The position numbers and the translations under genes are program-made. Shown piece after piece: positions 47,580-60,317 of a stretch of 64,000 nucleotides of DNA; position 1 is the first letter of the stretch, and the number at the start of each line of letters is the position of its first letter. The stretch comes from Bradyrhizobium sp. B124. Lineage in GTDB: Bacteria > Pseudomonadota > Alphaproteobacteria > Rhizobiales > Xanthobacteraceae. The stretch is taken from the NCBI RefSeq assembly GCF_038967635.1, contig NZ_CP152413.1:1-64000 (forward strand), written 5' to 3'. The notes under the pieces were generated by a model that was given only the letters and a program-made list of their open reading frames with translations, was not told the DNA's origin and did no database searches.

Positions 47580-50500
47580 CTACCTGGTCTTCAAGCGGTC
47601 GCTGACACCTTCGTCGCGCTGGACGACGAGGGGCGGCACACAAACAAAACTGCGCATAGCTTGGTAAGCGGTGTTCATCGCCCCATCGATCCCCTGATCC
47701 TCGATTACGATCGGTGTTCCAGGAAACGGTATGAGCTGCTTCTTGAGAGGCAACACAGCACTCAGGAGGCGGCTCGCTCCGCTTGGGCTAATCGAGTATG
47801 CCTGCGTTCCGAAGGCGTGTCTGAGCCGCTGGGGACGATAAATGGGTCGGCCGTCCGAGGTATCGCTCCAGGTAAAAGGTTCGGTTCGATCGTAAAATCG
47901 AAGTTCCGCAGCTGAAAATCCGAGATCGATCCAAAGAAAAAGCGGATCGTAAACATAGCCCCATAGGATCACGTCCCAGTCGGCGGGAAGTCGTGCCAAC
48001 ACGGCCGATCGATGCTCATCGAACGCGGGATGGCTAAGGGCGTCGTCCTCGAAAACCGTCATAGGTTGATCCTGAGACGCGGCATTTTGCCAAAGTTGGA
48101 TGTGAGAGAGTGCGCAACCCAAGGCTCCGGCACTGTAATCAAGTCCGAGGGCAATTAGCCCCTGTCTTTCGAGTTGCGAGCGATCTAGCTTGCTCCCATC
48201 GATCGCGGAGACTCGTTTAAATCTGCCTAGGTGGGCATTGCGGGTTCTGAACTTTTCCCAGCGACTGGTGCTTTGGTCCAAGTTGAGTACACAAATCTCA
48301 TCCGTTGATTGCGTGGCCTTCTTGGGTCGGCCAGGAACGCTTGCTTCCTGCGCGAGCAAGAACGAACCGAGGCCATCTGCAATGATCGAGCGCGCCACGA
48401 CCTCTGCGCCGACCGAATTTAGGTGAAATTCATCCTGATAAATATCGGAGCGGTTGGCCAGCTTCGCTTCTAAATCGCACAAGGTGTGCCCAGCCGCACG
48501 AGCGGCCGCGCGAGTCGTCTCGTTGACGGATGCGCGAGTTCTGGTCACTGCTGGGTTGACCCCTTCGCCTTGCAAATGGGGAATGGTCGCGAACCAAAGC
48601 TCGATGCCAAAGGATCGAGCGGCGAGCGAAAAGAGATCTAGCAGCCGACGACGATCCGTGAAGTTCGGAGCGGGAAGCAGACTATGGTCCCGCCACGAGT
48701 TGTTTGTGTTGAGGTCAACGATCGGCTCGAGCCAGCAGTCATGACTCCAGAAGCTAGCCCCCAGGCTCGCCACATCGACGTCGACAATTCCCGTCATCAG
48801 AATGACGAGGTCGGGCTTGAGCGGTATGATCTTGTTGAGAAACAGATTCAACATGTGGAGGGTTGTCGCTCCACTGTAGCCACCGTTTCTTACTATGACA
48901 TCTAGAGCACTCTCACTCCGCAGAATCGTCTCGAGTTTGGCGCAAAACCGTTCATCGGGGTCGAGATACATGCCCTCGACCACGCTGTCGCCGAGAACGA
49001 TCACTGTTCGAGCCGCCGTATCCGAAGACTTGGATCCGCGAATGAAGCCGAGGGCGTCGGTCTCCATGAGATATGGCTTCCGGACGAGTGTATGCTTTCG
49101 GCTTTCGACGTACTCATCTGAAGGCGTGTGAGACAAGGATACGTTCGCTGGATATTCCTTCAATCGTATCGTCCTTTTTCCATTGCCAGCCGGAACAGTC
49201 TCCTTTCCCGGTGTCTCCTGTGAGGGTTTTGCTACAAGTTCTCCAGCGATCAGCGGTCGAATTGCCTCCCCATCGGATGCGAACGTCAACCATCCGTAAA
49301 TCTCGCGAGTGTCCAACGTTTGCGAAATGCCCGCGCGACGCGCGCTATGGGAAAATATGACATATTCATACCGGCCCGAACCATCATCGTAGGTCAGTTG
49401 CGGTATGGCGTCTGCGCGAACCAGATATGTGCAATGGACGACAGGTACCTCGTAGAGCCCTGGCGAGGAGCGGCTCAGGATAATGTTGTATTCATCGCTG
49501 GGTAGAAAATATCCGTTCGCGTCGATCTTTTGATGGTAGTTTGAGTACAGCGGTCTGTCCCCGTCTACGCATTTGAGTAGCGGCGCTACGATCGGACGAT
49601 TCAAATCTACGAGGCTTCGTAGGGTGAGGGGGCGCAGATAATTGTCGACGTCGACCACGAGATAGTAGTCGCACCCCAGGGCCAGAGTCCGGTTCATGCT
49701 GTGCTGGCGAATTCGACCCAGCACGGAGAAGCGAGTGGCATTCCACTCGTGGTCGGCAAAGTCCTGGACGCGTTCCGATACGTCGCTGTCGTCAAACTCT
49801 ACGTGCGAGTATCGCGGTCCGACACGTTTGAGCCAGTCTCGGAGAATTTGGCCGGTGTCATCTTGATTGTTGTTGGTCCGGATGTGAATCGCAATTCGAT
49901 CCGGCGGATAGTCGAGCGCCTCAATGCATTCCAGGAATAATGGCAGATGGCCAGCCTTGTTTTTAGCGAGAATTGCAATCAGCACCTTGGGAAGAAGACG
50001 CGCTGCGCCGGGCTGCCTGGGCACATCCGCAGGCTTAACCTTTTCGGAAATCTGGTCTTTCGCAAAACGCAGATTGTCTTCTACGCGTTTCCTCAGACCT
50101 TCATCGATTGATGAAATTTGAAGGATGCGAGTGCAGGCGTCGATGCAGCCTTGATAATCGCCAGACCAATAGGCATTAACCGAGAATTCGTCGAGGAGCC
50201 CGAATTCATAAATCCATTCTTCGGCGAACAGCGCTCCAATAGGCATCGGCAAATCTATGCCACGGCGAGCGAAGTCAGCTCCCTGCTTGTTGCGGCCCTT
50301 TAGACGGCAATAACGGCTGGCTCCGTGTAACGCTTCAGCTCTCGCGGGCTGTGAGTCGCTGGCTCGCTGATAAGCCGCAATGACGTCCTCTTCAGGATGG
50401 GCAAGAGCCTCCTTAAGCCGCGCCGCACCATAAAGGGACATGAAGACCTCTTCCTGCCAGAAGCCCATTTCAGCCCGGGCCAGGTAGAAGGTGAGTGCTT

Positions 50501-53264
50501 TTTCCGGCTCATTGCAGTCGCGATAGCTCTGAGCAAGGTAGAACGTATAACGAGAGCGGAGGAACGGGTCCGTCTCGTTCTGCAGCGCGCTCTCTAAAAG
50601 CGCAGCATCTTTGCGGTATTTCTTGGGATCTTGGCTGCGCGCGCCGCCGCCACCGATCTGGATCGCGAAGCCGGAGGCGGTCTCCCGACCGTGGGCATCG
50701 GCCGGCGCCTCCACGAACTCGTGCAGGACGCCTCGGAAATAGAATTCTTTTCGATTGCTGCATATGTGCGGTCGATAGTGACGGATGCCATTGTGGTTGA
50801 TGGTCACGTCATAGAGGTCTGCGGTCATGCCGGACTTGAAGGCAGCGACATCAAATTTGGGCTCGATGGTGAGGGCGTCATCGGCGTCGACGATGAGGGC
50901 GTAGTCGACGTCCGGGTTACGGCGCAGGCAAGCGAGCGCATGCGATCGATTGTATGCGAAATCCCGCCAAGGCTCGTCGATGACTTCGCCTGCCAGTTTA
51001 TTTCTGTCGAGCCACTGTCTTATAATGTCCTGTGTGCCGTCGGTTGATCCTGTGTCTTCGATCAGCACATAGTCGATCAATGGTCGAACGCTGTCGAGAC
51101 AACGGACGATGACCGCCGCCTCGTTCTTGACGATCATGCATAGGCCGATCGACTTTCCCTTTCGCGGTGACAATCCAGACTCCTTAACCACGGGCTCTTT
51201 ATTTCTGCGTGCGTTCTCGGACGGCGGGGGAGGCGGTGCAGCGGAAACCGCGGCCAACGACGTCGGATCACTCTCAAGTGCGGCACGGACCTCGGCCGCA
51301 TCGATCGAGGCGATCCAGGACTCACTGTCGGCGACCCCGTAGGATACGAGCAAGCGACAGCCGTCGGGATGCCAAGCCAGACCAGCCGCGAATTCGACCC
51401 CTTTGTCCTTGAAATAGAACGGGCGACTAAGCCGGCGCAGACCATTATCGCGATCGAACCAGACAAAGCGATGCTGATAGAACCGTCGACCGCTCTGCCA
51501 CTGAACTTCATGAACGAGCGCGAGCCAGCCATCGTCAAATTCGACGAGTTGCGTTCCGCCTCGGAAATGCTCGACGGCAAAGTTAGCAACACTTTCTGAG
51601 ACGATATCGCCCCTGTCGCTTACGATCCTGGTCGGGTCGCACGAGTAGACGAAACGCAGACTTGCACCGTTGGCCTGTGGCATCCAGTTCTTTTCGTGCC
51701 GTCGAGGACCCTTAGGACGAACCACGCGCCAGTCAGTAAGCCGAATTTCGGAGCTGCTTTGGTGTTCAATCCGGGCGATTAACTGCTCGCACCAACCTTG
51801 AGCGTTCAGCTCGCGCACGCATGCGCTGCCCCACAATGAACCATTCCAACTGAACAGACGGATATCCTCAAGTCCTTGCACGTCTTCGAATTGGGCTTTT
51901 GGGAAGTCGGCAGGCGGCAGGATCTCGGCCGCCGTTTGCACTCCAAGATGGGTGTTGAGCCGTAGCAAGAAATTGCGCGTCCGAATGGGCGTATTGTCGT
52001 CCGTTTCATATGAGCCGTCTTCGAGCAAGCGAAAATTCACCGCGCGCTGCGCGAGATAGAGGTCATCTCCATGAAGCGAAACGGAAGGATTGGTCAGCCG
52101 GTAGCCTTGGGACGCATCGTAATCCACCGGCCGGGCAGAAAAAGATGCAAAGAGCGTTTGCGCTGGCCGCAGGTAAAAAAACAGGTTCGTCCGGGCGAGG
52201 TCGCGGGGACCGTCCGGAATTGCTCGGTTAAGCGCTAGGCCATTGCAGATCGAGAATCCCCGATTCCAGCGAGCCGCGTCCTGACTGTAGTTTGCAGCAA
52301 TCGAAAATTCCTCACGTAGACCGGTCTGATAAACATCGCTTTCGATGAAAAGGATGTCGTTCTCAGGGGTTGTTATCGAAAGTCCACGCTCGGAAAAAGG
52401 GAGGCTCGTCTCATGCATCCCGCGTTCCCGATAGTACCGTGCGAGATCGTACAGCGGCTCAGCGCGTGCCGGCCGTTGCTTGAACGCTTCAAGCGCCTTG
52501 CCGACAAACCCGTCTTCATCACCTAGGTCTCGCAGGCAGCGCGCGTGCTGCAGCCGTGCCATCCACGCCTCTTCGTCCCAGCCTCCCATATCCGCGCGCT
52601 TGGCAAAGGTAGCAGCGGCCTCGGCGTGTCGGCCGGCATCTCGATAGGACCACGCGAGGTAGAACCAGTACCGGGTGTTGTCGGGCTCGCTTTCGAGCGC
52701 AGCTTCGAGCAGTCGAATATCCCGCTCCGATTTGTCGCCGCGGTTCGCTCCACTGGCGTGATCGAGATACCAGGCGCCCTGCAATTCCGTGACCTCTCCG
52801 GGGACGTCGACGTATTCGTGCGTGACTCCAACATATCTCGAGCCGCTGTCACGCCGCACCAATCGCGTATTCCAGTAGCTCAATCCCCCCGACGCGCGCT
52901 GCAAGAGGCGGTAACCGGGGCCGGTAAGGGTTTTGCGAAAGTCGGCGTCGTCGACAATGAACTCCATATCTGCGTCGTTGAACAGGACGTAGTCGAAATC
53001 AAGCTTTGAGGCGCAGGCACGATCAAGCGCGTTGTTTCGGGCCTGCCCGAAATCGTGGAAGGGAATTGTATGGAGTTCGCCCGGAAGATTGCGCCGGGCA
53101 AAGAATGTCTTGATGAAGTCTTGGGTGCCGTCGGACGAGCCGGTATCGCAGATGACCCAACAATTGATGTGGTCAGCGACTGCCGCCAGGCAGCGCTCGA
53201 GATTTGCCATCTCGTTCTTAACGATCATGTTCAGGCAAATGCGTTTGTTTTCTACCACCGCCAA
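47580..53264 (-). CDS. Giant multidomain glycosyltransferase with COLGALT-like halves
   Basis: 1894 residues; no signal or membrane helix, so probably cytoplasmic. Domains by position: GT2 domain 1 (~8-170; MIVKNE, DTGSSDGTQ, DxD at D97/D99) with TPR-like helices (~180-295); a beta-propeller-like segment (~370-690); GT2 domain 2 (~705-870; MIVKNE, D793-A-D795) with TPR-like helices (~920-1080); a GT-A domain (~1093-1325) resembling the N-terminal half of procollagen galactosyltransferases (LIAILAKNKAGHLPLFLE, DVDN at 1205-1208, VPVVHCTYLV); an SGNH hydrolase-like domain (~1420-1630; GDS with S1427, D1611-x-x-H1614); and a GT25 domain (~1656-1894; ICVLNLDQSTSRW, GALGCALSHIQLW, FEDD at 1738-1741). 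TTG 53264 starts the frame; a GTG two codons on is possible. Divergent from the collagen-like gene. COLGALT similarity is from memory. Confidence 0.85.
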   Translation of the reverse strand: MAVVENKRICLNMIVKNEMANLERCLAAVADHINCWVICDTGSSDGTQDFIKTFFARRNLPGELHTIPFHDFGQARNNALDRACASKLDFDYVLFNDADMEFIVDDADFRKTLTGPGYRLLQRASGGLSYWNTRLVRRDSGSRYVGVTHEYVDVPGEVTELQGAWYLDHASGANRGDKSERDIRLLEAALESEPDNTRYWFYLAWSYRDAGRHAEAAATFAKRADMGGWDEEAWMARLQHARCLRDLGDEDGFVGKALEAFKQRPARAEPLYDLARYYRERGMHETSLPFSERGLSITTPENDILFIESDVYQTGLREEFSIAANYSQDAARWNRGFSICNGLALNRAIPDGPRDLARTNLFFYLRPAQTLFASFSARPVDYDASQGYRLTNPSVSLHGDDLYLAQRAVNFRLLEDGSYETDDNTPIRTRNFLLRLNTHLGVQTAAEILPPADFPKAQFEDVQGLEDIRLFSWNGSLWGSACVRELNAQGWCEQLIARIEHQSSSEIRLTDWRVVRPKGPRRHEKNWMPQANGASLRFVYSCDPTRIVSDRGDIVSESVANFAVEHFRGGTQLVEFDDGWLALVHEVQWQSGRRFYQHRFVWFDRDNGLRRLSRPFYFKDKGVEFAAGLAWHPDGCRLLVSYGVADSESWIASIDAAEVRAALESDPTSLAAVSAAPPPPPSENARRNKEPVVKESGLSPRKGKSIGLCMIVKNEAAVIVRCLDSVRPLIDYVLIEDTGSTDGTQDIIRQWLDRNKLAGEVIDEPWRDFAYNRSHALACLRRNPDVDYALIVDADDALTIEPKFDVAAFKSGMTADLYDVTINHNGIRHYRPHICSNRKEFYFRGVLHEFVEAPADAHGRETASGFAIQIGGGGARSQDPKKYRKDAALLESALQNETDPFLRSRYTFYLAQSYRDCNEPEKALTFYLARAEMGFWQEEVFMSLYGAARLKEALAHPEEDVIAAYQRASDSQPARAEALHGASRYCRLKGRNKQGADFARRGIDLPMPIGALFAEEWIYEFGLLDEFSVNAYWSGDYQGCIDACTRILQISSIDEGLRKRVEDNLRFAKDQISEKVKPADVPRQPGAARLLPKVLIAILAKNKAGHLPLFLECIEALDYPPDRIAIHIRTNNNQDDTGQILRDWLKRVGPRYSHVEFDDSDVSERVQDFADHEWNATRFSVLGRIRQHSMNRTLALGCDYYLVVDVDNYLRPLTLRSLVDLNRPIVAPLLKCVDGDRPLYSNYHQKIDANGYFLPSDEYNIILSRSSPGLYEVPVVHCTYLVRADAIPQLTYDDGSGRYEYVIFSHSARRAGISQTLDTREIYGWLTFASDGEAIRPLIAGELVAKPSQETPGKETVPAGNGKRTIRLKEYPANVSLSHTPSDEYVESRKHTLVRKPYLMETDALGFIRGSKSSDTAARTVIVLGDSVVEGMYLDPDERFCAKLETILRSESALDVIVRNGGYSGATTLHMLNLFLNKIIPLKPDLVILMTGIVDVDVASLGASFWSHDCWLEPIVDLNTNNSWRDHSLLPAPNFTDRRRLLDLFSLAARSFGIELWFATIPHLQGEGVNPAVTRTRASVNETTRAAARAAGHTLCDLEAKLANRSDIYQDEFHLNSVGAEVVARSIIADGLGSFLLAQEASVPGRPKKATQSTDEICVLNLDQSTSRWEKFRTRNAHLGRFKRVSAIDGSKLDRSQLERQGLIALGLDYSAGALGCALSHIQLWQNAASQDQPMTVFEDDALSHPAFDEHRSAVLARLPADWDVILWGYVYDPLFLWIDLGFSAAELRFYDRTEPFTWSDTSDGRPIYRPQRLRHAFGTQAYSISPSGASRLLSAVLPLKKQLIPFPGTPIVIEDQGIDGAMNTAYQAMRSFVCVPPLVVQRDEGVSDRLKTR

Positions 53265-53764
53265 ACTTTTTTGGTTGCTGCAAGAAATTGCGAAAAGCTT
53301 AAATTAGATGAAAATTGACCTGCGGGACGCGCGAGGGTGACGCGGATCTTTGGTTCCATCAGCGGACCTCACTGAAAGCGCTAACAACTTAGCTGAAAAT
53401 GTTCGGGCAGCAAATTCAGCAGGTTGTCGGCCTTAATGCGAAATCAACTCGCTGCTTATTGGAACTCGTCATGAAATAATTTGACTTAAGTCGTGTTAGA
53501 TTCTGAATTTTCTTGCGCTGTTTTTCCCAATCTGCTTATGCTTAAAGAATAATTAATTTTTCGCGGTCCGTCTGCGCTTCAGGCGGGGGTATTTGGAATG
53601 ACGTTCAATCTTGGAATGTGGTCGTCGGTTCGTTGCTGATGGCCTAAGTGAATCTAGCGAACAACCACCCAAGGTTGAATCACTGTTTTGTAGTTGGTTC
53701 GAGGGCGATCTCCGGACGTACGTGCTCCGGGTGTCGACCTCGTCCGTACGTTGGGTGGTATCGT
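53265..53764. other. AT-rich divergent promoter region
   Basis: About 500 bp between the leftward glycosyltransferase and the rightward collagen cluster. Bases ~53440-53570 are markedly AT-rich for this genome, as expected for promoters. The frame upstream of ATG 53765 stays open to 53648 but its sequence is not protein-like. Confidence 0.55.
53481..53509 (+). promoter_or_regulatory. Weak candidate promoter for the collagen cluster
   Basis: TTGACT, then 17 bases, then TGAATT. The -35 is good and the -10 is poor, within the AT-rich stretch and pointing towards the collagen genes. It is a guess from sequence only. Confidence 0.25.
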
Positions 53765-54166
53765 ATGGTTAAGTCAGGTCGAGCCGACAAGTCGGCGATT
53801 TCCCACAGCATTCCGTCCATTGCACCTCCGATAACGGCGCTAGGCGTTGCCAAGTATGCAGGGCTTCTCTCTGCGGGCATCTCTAACGAGATCCTGGTGA
53901 CCGGATCGTTGCCGCGAGGCGAGACCACCCAAAACGTCACCTACTTCGTCGTCGACCAAGCTACGAAGACGATCGTTTCCCAGGTCATTCTGCCGGATGC
54001 GTCCGATCGCTTTAACGCGGTTGAGATGCGAGTGAAGGTCGGGCGCTATGTGAGCGCCTACGACATCGGCACCTTTAACGCGAACGGAGAGTTTACGGTT
54101 TGCCCGTTCCTGTCCGTCCGCAGTTCTCTGAATCTATCACCACCTGGCGGACCGAGCAGCGGATGA
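53765..54166 (+). CDS. Small protein sharing the pre-collagen domain
   Basis: 133 residues from ATG 53765, with GGGTGG ~9 bases upstream; the frame can extend to GTG 53648. The segment NVTYFVVDQATKTIVSQVILPD, together with a later VGRYVSAYD and TFNANGEF, aligns by eye with residues ~170-270 of the collagen-like protein ([38 protein letters not shown]). It is therefore a free-standing copy of the domain lying between the DUF4347-type region and the collagen repeat. It may be an accessory or capping subunit; function unknown. Confidence 0.62.
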   Translation: MVKSGRADKSAISHSIPSIAPPITALGVAKYAGLLSAGISNEILVTGSLPRGETTQNVTYFVVDQATKTIVSQVILPDASDRFNAVEMRVKVGRYVSAYDIGTFNANGEFTVCPFLSVRSSLNLSPPGGPSSG

Positions 54167-54254
54167 TTTAACCGCGCTACGGGGAAGTCTGCATTTTGAT
54201 TTTGGGTCGAGGCGGCACTCCGCGATCGGCGCGATGTGAATTGTTGTGAGCTAA

Positions 54255-59213
<4,959 letters not shown>

Positions 59214-59239
59214 GGTCGGCGGCTGACGAAGTGACGAAC

Positions 59240-59274
59240 GAGGAAGCCATGGATCGCGCATCCCTGGCTTCCTC
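59240..59274 (+). promoter_or_regulatory. Strong stem-loop after the collagen gene
   Basis: GAGGAAGCCA and TGGCTTCCTC form a 10-bp stem, extended past one mismatch by GGAT/ATCC around a 5-base loop. It begins 26 bases after the stop and has no T run. It may stabilise the collagen mRNA or reduce read-through into the protease and exporter genes. Confidence 0.55.
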
Positions 59275-59298
59275 TCCGATCAAGGCCCGGAATAGCCG

Positions 59299-60186
59299 AT
59301 GGTTGGCACTACCATGATCGACCGCCGACGCTTCCTCGCTCTCGTGGGCAGTGCGGCGGCTCTCTTGGTCGAGAGCAGAAGGTCTTTCGGGCGCGAGATC
59401 CCTCCGACAGAAAGCCTCCTGAGTGCTCCGATCGAATTGTCGGGCGATTGGCATGCAGCACCGAACGACGCGGTGATGCGTGTGCTCACCCGGATCCGCG
59501 AAATCGATCTGTCAGGACTGCGATTGCTGTCGGATCGGCAACCCAAGAAGCTACGTATCGAAAATCAGGGTGAAGGTGCGCCCGCGATCTGGCTGCATAG
59601 CGATCAACCTGACATGGCATCCATCATCGTGAACGTCGGCTATGCCGATTGGTGTAGACTCGCCTATCAATTCGGTCACGAGCTTGGGCATGTCTTGAGC
59701 AACAGCTGGCAGCTCTCCGCCAAGCCGCAACCTCCGACACAATGGCTCGAGGAGGTACTGGTGGAGACATTTTCGGTTCGCGGTCTGCGGCTGCTCGCCG
59801 GCAGTTGGGAGAGATCACCGCCATTTGCGGGAGACGCAGGTTTCGCGCGGGCCATTCGTCAATATGGCTCAGCGCTGCTGGACAAGTTCAAAGCGGACGA
59901 TCTTTCACCGTCTGAGTGGTTCCGTACAAATCGGGCGAAGCTGGAAGTTAGATCTGGAAAGGAAGTTCCGTGGGGACCCGCGGTGGTCGGCATCCTGCAG
60001 ATCTACGAGGACGTCAAAGCAGGGAAACCAACCTGTCTCGATGATTTGGGAGCCTTGAACCGCTGGCCGGAGCGGACATCCGTTCCGATCGAGCGTTACC
60101 TGGATTTGTGGACGGAAAGCTGTGTTGCGATTGGTTCCACCGGCGAATTGCCGGCCCGGCTACGACAACTGTTCGCGATCGCGTGA
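59299..60186 (+). CDS. Tat-signal HExxH zincin-like protein
   Basis: 295 residues. The N-terminus has a twin-arginine type signal (DRRRFLALVGSAAALLV), predicting folded export to the periplasm. H127-E-L-G-H131 within FGHELGHVLSN is a zinc-protease HExxH motif; acidic residues in WLEEVLVE (~149-156) are candidates for the third ligand. The rest (SEWFRTNRAKLE, VVGILQIYEDV) is unfamiliar. It lies between the collagen-like gene and its presumed exporter, so processing of the exported collagen is a reasonable inference. ATG 59314 is an alternative start giving a more standard Tat signal. Confidence 0.7.
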   Translation: MVGTTMIDRRRFLALVGSAAALLVESRRSFGREIPPTESLLSAPIELSGDWHAAPNDAVMRVLTRIREIDLSGLRLLSDRQPKKLRIENQGEGAPAIWLHSDQPDMASIIVNVGYADWCRLAYQFGHELGHVLSNSWQLSAKPQPPTQWLEEVLVETFSVRGLRLLAGSWERSPPFAGDAGFARAIRQYGSALLDKFKADDLSPSEWFRTNRAKLEVRSGKEVPWGPAVVGILQIYEDVKAGKPTCLDDLGALNRWPERTSVPIERYLDLWTESCVAIGSTGELPARLRQLFAIA

Positions 60187-60317
60187 GATGTCGGTGGGCA
60201 GGGTCGCAATCGCATCAACCACGTGCAGGGATTTCGGTGTCGCGGCCTGTCGAATTCGTCTAGATTGCCGCGAGATAGTGAAGAATTTTATTCTGTTATT
60301 GATTTTGGAGGGTGACC

